In this document: positions 57,216-64,000 of the stretch, piece by piece
How positions within the stretch are numbered: the stretch's first letter is position 1
Layout: the number at the start of each line of letters is the position of its first letter
Origin: Heterostelium album PN500
Lineage: Eukaryota > Evosea > Eumycetozoa > Acytosteliales > Acytosteliaceae
Assembly: GCF_000004825.1 (NCBI RefSeq)
Contig: NW_008805068.1
Location: 1,240,001-1,304,000 of the forward strand
DNA: 64,000 nt
Direction of reading: 5' to 3'
Notes under the pieces: generated by a model
What the model was told of the DNA's origin: nothing
Seen by the model: the letters and a program-made list of their open reading frames with translations, nothing else
Databases searched by the model: none
Made by a program: the position numbers and the translations under genes

Positions 57216-60200
57216 ACTAACCAAACAACCAATTCCAACTCTATAATAATCATTTCTCTGCACAATCTGCAGAAATTCGCATTATCACTCTGTAATCAAT
57301 AATAATAAAAAACATCAAACTACACAAACATGTTCAAATTCTACGAATAAGAAAGGTGTGAAACTTTTCACTTTGCTGTGTTTTTTCTTTGCTTATTGGT
57401 TGATAGCAAGCATACTTATTAAGAATATATGGTCATATTGCAATGTTTTGTCGATTACTATCTATGTAATAGGGGTGTGAATATTTTTAGTTTTATTGTT
57501 ATTATAGTCGATCGTCTCACAATCACCCACCATCTCTAAATTAACTTATAAATTTTATAAAAAGAATTTCATCTTTCGTTGAATTCAATTCACATTCACA
57601 CAAAAAATAATGACTGACTTTTTTTTTTTTTTGTTTTTTTCTTTTCTTTTGTTTTCTTTAACTATTTCATTTGACGGCACCAATCAATCAAATCTTTGAC
57701 AATTCGATCAAAACACAATTCAACATCATCACAACAGTCATCACGTTGTTAGTCATATTTTAAAAGTTGTTTCATTTCTTTATTATTTCTGTTGAAACAA
57801 CTGCTCAATATAATCAATCACTCAAATAGCAAATTATTTAAAACAGTTATATATTAGCGAAAAATTAATTTCTCTTTTTGAAATTATCCAGGTAGGTTTT
57901 TGTTTTTTTGTTTTTTTGCAAAAAAATGGAAAGAATAGATTCAAACACAATTATCGATCATATATCTTTTCATCAATCCATTTATAAACCTTTTTTTTTG
58001 TTTTTGTATTTTTTGATGTGTGAGCACCGCAGTTTTTTAGCTCAGCAAGTGGTCATTCACCAAAAAGCTTTTAAAAACATGTCTGAAATTCAATTAGCTG
58101 ATGTCACCACCCACTCTCATTTTAAAAAATATCTCGTAAATTAATAAAGTTGTTTTGGTTTTTTTTTTTCATTTTTTTTTTTTTGCAAATTCATCGAAAC
58201 CTTAGTATAGGATATTTTTAAAAATAATCACCACACATCCCCACTTTTATCCAAAACAGTGGGGTCAAGGGTGTTGTCATGCATGGGCAGGGGGTTGCAG
58301 ATGAGCTTTTTTTCAAACTTGAATTGCCTCCAAAAAATTATAATTAAACATCAATTTTTTTTTCTTTTTTTTTTTAATTAATTTGTTTTTTTTATTATTT
58401 TTTTATTTATTTTCAAGCAAGCAAAAAAAAATCAAATCAAACAATATGTTTTGTGTCTTTGAACCTTCCTTTTTTAAAATAGTTTGTTGCAAAGTTTCAA
58501 ACCAAAAACGTTTGATATTAAGTAGTGTAGTTGTTCTACTCTTATATCTCACCAACAACAACAACAATTAATCATCATCAATCCTCAAGCAACATCAGCA
58601 AAAAAAAATAAAATAAAAATAAACAATTCATTTTGAGGAGCATTCAGTATCTTATAAGTAGTTGAAGATAATTAAATATCAATACATTAGAAATAATAAT
58701 AATATTATAAAAATAGTATTAAAGCAAGTACCAATATACACTTTCTTTGCAAAATCATATACATCCAAATCATCACTGTTCAAGAGTAATCGGATTTTAA
58801 GAAATTTTACTGTTTGGTAATTCTACCCATCAATTTGCCCACCACCACCAATAAATGCACACAAACAAGCCTTTTTTTTTTTATTTTTATTTTTTTTGTT
58901 TTTTGTAAAACCCCATCATTCAATTTCAATTTTAGGTTAAAACTATTTTTAATTTCTTTATTATTTATCCGTTTATTATATTATTTAAAATTTTTAATAG
59001 CTGCAAACAAACAAGTTCATTTAGAAATAGAGATCGATACTTTCTTGCTATACAATAAGAGGCTATAGAACTGTTGAAATTGTATGACCTTCTTTCTATA
59101 CTATCACATAGCCAATTTGTTAATGTTTCTTTGATTGTTTTTGTTAAAGGCGATGGGACTTTTGATCTTGCCCAAATTTGTCGGTGGTTAAAATCAAAAA
59201 ATTGTTCCAAAAATGTCTATATTCAATTCAACTCATACAACAAATATCTTCATTAAGAAACAAAATAATAATATATATTCATTCTCCACACCACTATCTG
59301 AAATTTATTGCCAAAAACAAAAAAACAAGTTTGTATAAAGCACCAATCAAACAAACAAAAAACCCCTTCATATCAAAAAAAAAAAAACGTGTTTAATTTA
59401 AAAATATAAAGTATCATGTTTTATTTTATAAACAAAAATAAAATAAAATAAAATCAGTGTAATACCAAAATGCACTACACAAAAAAATTAAACTAAAATA
59501 AATGGACAACTTAATAATCAACCTATAAAAAATCTTACTTTCTTATATATACAATTCAAACAAACAACAAAATTATTGTCCATATTTAACATTGTTACTA
59601 CAATAACAATAGCATTATTAACAATAACAGTTGTATTTATTACCTATATTCCACATTTACTTTTGCCACATCAAGATTGAGGAGAATTTACAACTTTTAA
59701 AAATAAATCCTCTATTGTTTTGTACTTCAACAATTATATTCCACTAATTATCATTATTATAATTATTATTGTTGTTGTTGATTCTTATTCTGATTAAAAT
59801 TCTAATGCTGATGCTGATGCTATATATATATATTGTTATTGAATTAAATATATCTATCTTTTTAATCTCATCTTGAATCAAATCAAATCAAATCAAAATC
59901 AAAATCAAATCAAAACAATTGTTATACAATACGGTTTTAATATATAACAACCTCAAAACAATCAGCACACTAACACACCCCACACTCAAAATCTATCAAA
60001 CTTTGATTTTTATTACATAGAGATAAAAAACACACACACACAACTACATCAACAATCAATAAAAAGATTTTTAAAATTAATTATTTCATCTAACCTTTTT
60101 TTTTTTTTTAATAATTTTTACCTAAATAATTTAGTTTAATCCTAGCCAATTACCATTTATATACATATATATAAATAATATCAACACAAGATTAGTCTAG

Positions 60201-60582
60201 TAGTATTACTTCACTTTCCGAACCAAACCTTCCTACTTCTATACTTTTTATTTTTACTTTTTTTTAAAAAAAGAAACTTATTTAGCAAACAAAACAATAA
60301 TATTACAATATGTTAAATTGAATAATTACAATATTAATAATATACAATTAGTTTATAAAAGTTAATAACAACAATAATAATAATAATAATAATAGAAACA
60401 ATTAGAATAAAAAATAGTATCTTGGTAAAGAAATAATAAAAACAATAGCAACAATAATAATAATAGCAATAGGAATAATAGAGAATCTTTAAAGAGTAGT
60501 AGTGGTTTGGTATCTTTTTTTTTTCCAGCCAATTACATCACAAATTTTATTATATTTTTCTTTTTTTTTTTGAAAAACAATC
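57216..60582. other. 3.4 kb gene-free stretch
   Basis: AT-rich with many T and A runs. Several short frames exist (for example 57908-58144 and 58814-59068) but are dominated by Phe/Lys low complexity from homopolymers. A GC-richer patch with a hairpin lies at 58239-58310. The right part, with AATAATAATA and AACAATAGCAACAA runs, is the likely promoter/5' UTR of the next gene. No RNA gene recognised. Confidence 0.55.
58239..58310 (+). other. GC-richer island with hairpin, possible ncRNA
   Basis: CCCCACTTTT (58239-58248) pairs with AAAA-CA-GTGGGG (58253-58264) around ATCC, leaving a two-base bulge. A G-rich run follows (GGTTGCAG, GGGCAGGGGG) before a T7 run at about 58307. GC content is well above the flanks. 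Structured RNA is one explanation; no known RNA family fits. Confidence 0.3.
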
Positions 60583-63144
60583 ATGATGGAGTCCTCGAAA
60601 TTCAAAATATTACCACCCTCTCTAAAGATAAACTACGACAGTAACCAACTGTCAACACACATGGCAAATGGTGGTGTTGTTGGTAACAAACATCTGAAAA
60701 AAGCGCTAAACTCTTACAATATAACGAGCGATGTCGAACATTCTATCATTGACGACAATGCTACCGTCATCGAAGTATGGCTAGAGTCAAACCAGGCACT
60801 CTTTTCCAATCTAAAGATGACCGCGATCTATATATGTGTCGACTCTGAGTCGAACCGTGTCAGTGCCGTCCTGAACACCAATCCATTTGCCGCCGTCTCA
60901 AAGTGGCGAAAACATATATTCGTCTATGTGATCGTGCTCGAGGGCATGGGTAGAAACACAAGACTCATCAAAACACAATTCATGCCAATTCCGACACCGT
61001 CAACCAACAACAGCGCTAATGGAAACAGCAACAATGGTAATGGATCAGGATCTTCGACATCTTCGCTATCGACATCGCCCGGAACCAGTCCGACATCGAG
61101 CACACTCTCACTGCCTTCATCCGCGTCAGCAATGGCCGTTGGAAACATTGGTAACAGCGGAAATTGCAACGGTGGAAGTGGCGGTTCCCCATCTAATTCT
61201 TTCAACCAGTTTGTCATGACCGACGTCGCCAGCAGTAGCAGCAGTAGCAGCAGTGTTGGATCACCTTCGAATTCCTCACCAAATTTTACACAATCTTTTT
61301 CGAGCGCCAGTAGTATCACTTCTGCTGGACAACTCAACGGACAATCAAACCAACAACAACAACAGCAACAACAACAGCCAGCTTTTTTATCGTTTATCAA
61401 TAATGTAATTCACAAAGTTACACCACCACCACAAGTGCAAACACTGATAGAGAACATCCAGTATCTACTGATTCAAAGTATTCAGAGAGCACTCAACAAC
61501 TTTGTCAATAGCATTCAAAGAGATCGTCTCTACTACAATCAAGTGATATCCTACAAGAAGAACGAGGGAATGTATCTACCAACATTGTTTCTCTCACATG
61601 CAGGACTCTCACCAAATGTTTCACCAACTAGTATCTCTCCACCTATTTCCGCTTCAACAACAACCTCTAACAACAACAATGCAAATAATATTAATATTAA
61701 TATTATTAGTAATAATAACAATAATAACAACATTGTTTCAAGTAATACTCTTGCTATTCCAGGATCAAACAATAATTTAAATACCAATAATGGTATAAGT
61801 ATATATGGTTCTCCTTTGAGTTGTTCACCCAATTCATCGGTTATGTTCTTACCAATGTCAAGTTCACCTTCACTCTCGATTGCACACTCTGAACCACCAT
61901 CACCACCAACTGCACAGCAGTCCGATAACCAGCCACTTACCGACGACGAAGACAGCTTGTCATCCTCGCCAAACTCATCATCCGACATCTCGATAGTAGT
62001 TACAAACACACCAGCCATTCCACAATCTAAATTCCTCGCTTACAACAATGTCATTCACAATATCATTGGTAGTCACCACTACAACAACTTTACTCCAAAA
62101 AAGATAACACCCATACTTGCAAATAACATTATATTGGGTGGAAGCAGGCAGAATACTAAGCAACCATCCACCGACAACGATATCGCCAGCAACTCTGCAT
62201 CCGTCGTAAGCAGCAGTATTACTAGTACAACCGGTAGCATTCTCAGTGACAAGTCAAACTCGACTTTGGCAACCTCTTCAGCTTCCACTCCTTCCATATC
62301 GACACCGATTGGAAGCGTAGGCACCATAGCATCACCCATCAATACACCGACAAGCTCCTCTTCATTTATGCATAGTAAACCACGTGGTCTAAAGCAATCA
62401 AAGGAGCTAGGTGAGAGACCAAGTATCTCAACCTACGAAACCAAAGATGGATTTGGTTGTGCAGTCATTTCCTCACTCTACGGGTGGGACTTTGAGAAGA
62501 AAGAAAGAGCCGGTGAACCATTTGCCGATTGTTTCTCACTCACCACAATGTCTCATCCAAATCTACGTGCTACCCTTACCATTGCCGATGGTAGTGGACT
62601 TGGTGCAGATGCTCATCGCGCTGCTACCATGTCTGTACTTGGTGCAAATGATTATCTTGATAATATAAGTAAGTTATAATAGTATCTTTTAAATTAGTAT
62701 AGATAACTAATGAAAATCTATATAAATTTAGATTCAATTGAAATAACTACAACCAATGATTTACTGACGGTTCTTGGTAATGCAATTATGGAGGGACATA
62801 TGAGAATCATTGAGGATGAACACTACCAGAATAAAGAGATACACATTGAACCAAAGGGTGCCACTACTTTTTGTATTGGTTGTCTTGGTCAAACAAAGAA
62901 TATACTTCAGAATCTATCGTCTTCGTCCAAAGATAAAAAGCCAGCAGCATCTGATCTTAGAGCTCAACAGTTCTCTAGACCACTACCACCTCCACCACCC
63001 AAACCCAAGGGTAACTTAGCTGTTCCATCGTCATCATCTGGTGCCGCATCAATAAGATCATCCGATGACTCTGTAGATACCAGTGATAATAGCTCCAAGA
63101 GGAAGAATAGTTATTCAAACAACAACAACCAAGTGTACAGTCAA

Positions 63145-63175
<31 letters not shown>

Positions 63176-63177
63176 TA

Positions 63178-63234
<57 letters not shown>

Positions 63235-64000
63235 CAATTGGAAAGTGATGAAGTTGAAGTGTCAAATTCTAATATTTTGGATTATGAGATCGATCCACCA
63301 GAGATTACAATCAATGAATTGCCAGCAAAGGTAGAGTCGATTCTTGAGGAGATTCAATCTTTAGATATCAAACCATCGAGACTATCGATTACACTCACCT
63401 CTGAACTACCAACCACTCCAAGACAAGAAGAGCAAGAGGAACAACAACAACAACAGCAACCAGAAGAAATCGAACAATCCCAACAATCATTACAAGAAGA
63501 AGAAGAAGAGCAACAACAACCAAAATCACCGAGACCATCCGTTGAGAACTTTGATCAACAACAACAACAACAACAACAACAAACACATACAGAACCATGT
63601 TCATGCCCACAACATAATAATAATAATAATATCAATACAAATGAGTCAGACAACAACACATGTACAGTTAATATTGAAGAAAATAACAATAACAATAATA
63701 GTATTACTAAAAAAGTTAAACCTGTTCCACCTCCAAGAACATTCAGATCGAATCTCTCAGTATCACCCTCCAACTCTAGTATATCGTCGATGGTGTCCTC
63801 CAGTAACTCTACTACCGAATCGGTAAGCAGTAGCAGCTCAAGCTCACCACGTCTTGCCAGCACAGATGGTCAGTGGTTCTTTATGGTCGGATCTGTCGGT
63901 GATTGTAGGGCGTTCCGTTGGAGCTGCACATCGAAAAAGGTGACCGAGATTACCAATGTCAAGCCAACCAGAAACTTTAATGAAGCTGGTGGTCAACTCG
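60583..64000 (+). CDS. PP2C-like phosphatase-domain protein, 3' end beyond window
   Basis: Two exons in view: 60583-62668 and 62732 to the edge; more than 1,100 residues, incomplete. An N-terminal conserved-looking region (ATVIEVWLESNQALFSNLKM, KWRKHIFVYVIVLEGM) is followed by long Ser/Asn/Gln linkers. A PP2C-like domain then begins: SISTYETKDGFGCAVISSLY, with ATLTIADGSGLGADAHRAA where active PP2C has DGHGG. Large Asn, Gln and Glu inserts follow ((AAT)n at 63144-63234). The fold resumes with WFFMVGSVGDCRAFRWS, like the GDSRA strand. Metal-binding Asp and Gly are partly altered, so catalysis is uncertain. Start is the first of two adjacent Met codons. Confidence 0.78.

Noticed and set aside
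57908-58144. 78-codon plus-strand frame with MERIDSNTIIDHISFHQS
   Set aside because: Short, no intron signals, half of it Phe/Leu from T runs; could be real but nothing supports it beyond an open frame.
58814-59256. Overlapping small frames on both strands (58814-59068, 59074-59256, 59210-58965)
   Set aside because: Mutually overlapping, homopolymer-derived ends, no recognisable protein on either strand.
60924-61400. 158-codon minus-strand frame opposite the PP2C-like gene
   Set aside because: Shadow of Ser/Gln/Asn repeats in the plus-strand gene, giving Leu/Cys/Val runs.
1-64000. CRISPR arrays, rRNA, tRNA, LTR or other retroelements, DNA transposons
   Set aside because: Read on both strands; no reverse transcriptase, integrase, transposase or capsid-like protein, no long terminal repeats, no spaced direct repeats, no cloverleaf.

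Overview
The window is nuclear DNA of a dictyostelid social amoeba. It is very AT-rich, with long A/T homopolymers between genes. Introns are short and AT-rich (mostly 54-115 bp, GT-AG). Proteins carry Asn, Gln and Ser runs, and the gene families fit this group (BAR- and kelch-linked RhoGAPs, Skp1-type GlcNAc transferase, sedolisin/TPP1, S28 peptidase). I cannot name the species. All exon boundaries were read by eye from splice sites and reading phase, and in each multi-exon gene the phases close unless stated.

Layout. 1-2965 is a gene-poor 5' flank. At 2966-9851 two RhoGAP genes face each other tail to tail: a kelch-RhoGAP (+) and a BAR-type RhoGAP (-). 10325-11418 holds two small unknown genes reading apart. 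11563-23106 is a dense block of housekeeping genes: ZPR1, a 3beta-HSD/NSDHL-type sterol dehydrogenase, a GlcNAc transferase, the polyadenylation factor Fip1, mitochondrial ribosomal protein bL21, a 17beta-HSD12-type ketoacyl-CoA reductase, Mediator MED21, the SUMO ligase NSE2 and a sphingosine-kinase-like lipid kinase. 23107-29737 holds a homeodomain-like protein and a SAC9-like phosphoinositide phosphatase with a zinc finger. 29885-39275 holds a TPP1-like sedolisin, a mitochondrial membrane protein, a Cys-rich protein, an S28 carboxypeptidase, a surface glycoprotein and a lysine-type methyltransferase. 40237-47535 holds a broken paralogue of the 10.3 kb small gene, a BolA protein, a 1.6 kb stretch with gene debris, mitochondrial DnaJ and CPSF73. 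A 5.4 kb gene-free stretch follows. Then come a PHO80-like cyclin, a broken copy of the first exon of the NSE2 gene, a class I O-methyltransferase with an oversized intron, another 3.4 kb gene-free stretch, and a PP2C-like protein that runs off the right edge.

Functional links are modest. Fip1 and CPSF73 belong to the same mRNA 3'-end machine. The two RhoGAPs act on Rac/Rho signalling. The sedolisin and S28 peptidase are both lysosomal or secretory proteases. The two short-chain dehydrogenases act in ER lipid synthesis. Nothing suggests an operon, defence island, CRISPR array or intact mobile element. The most notable findings are two within-window duplications ending in broken copies, two host genes whose frame is interrupted at simple-sequence tracts, a SAC9-like enzyme with a variant CX5R loop, and several perfect palindromes or hairpins in non-coding DNA.
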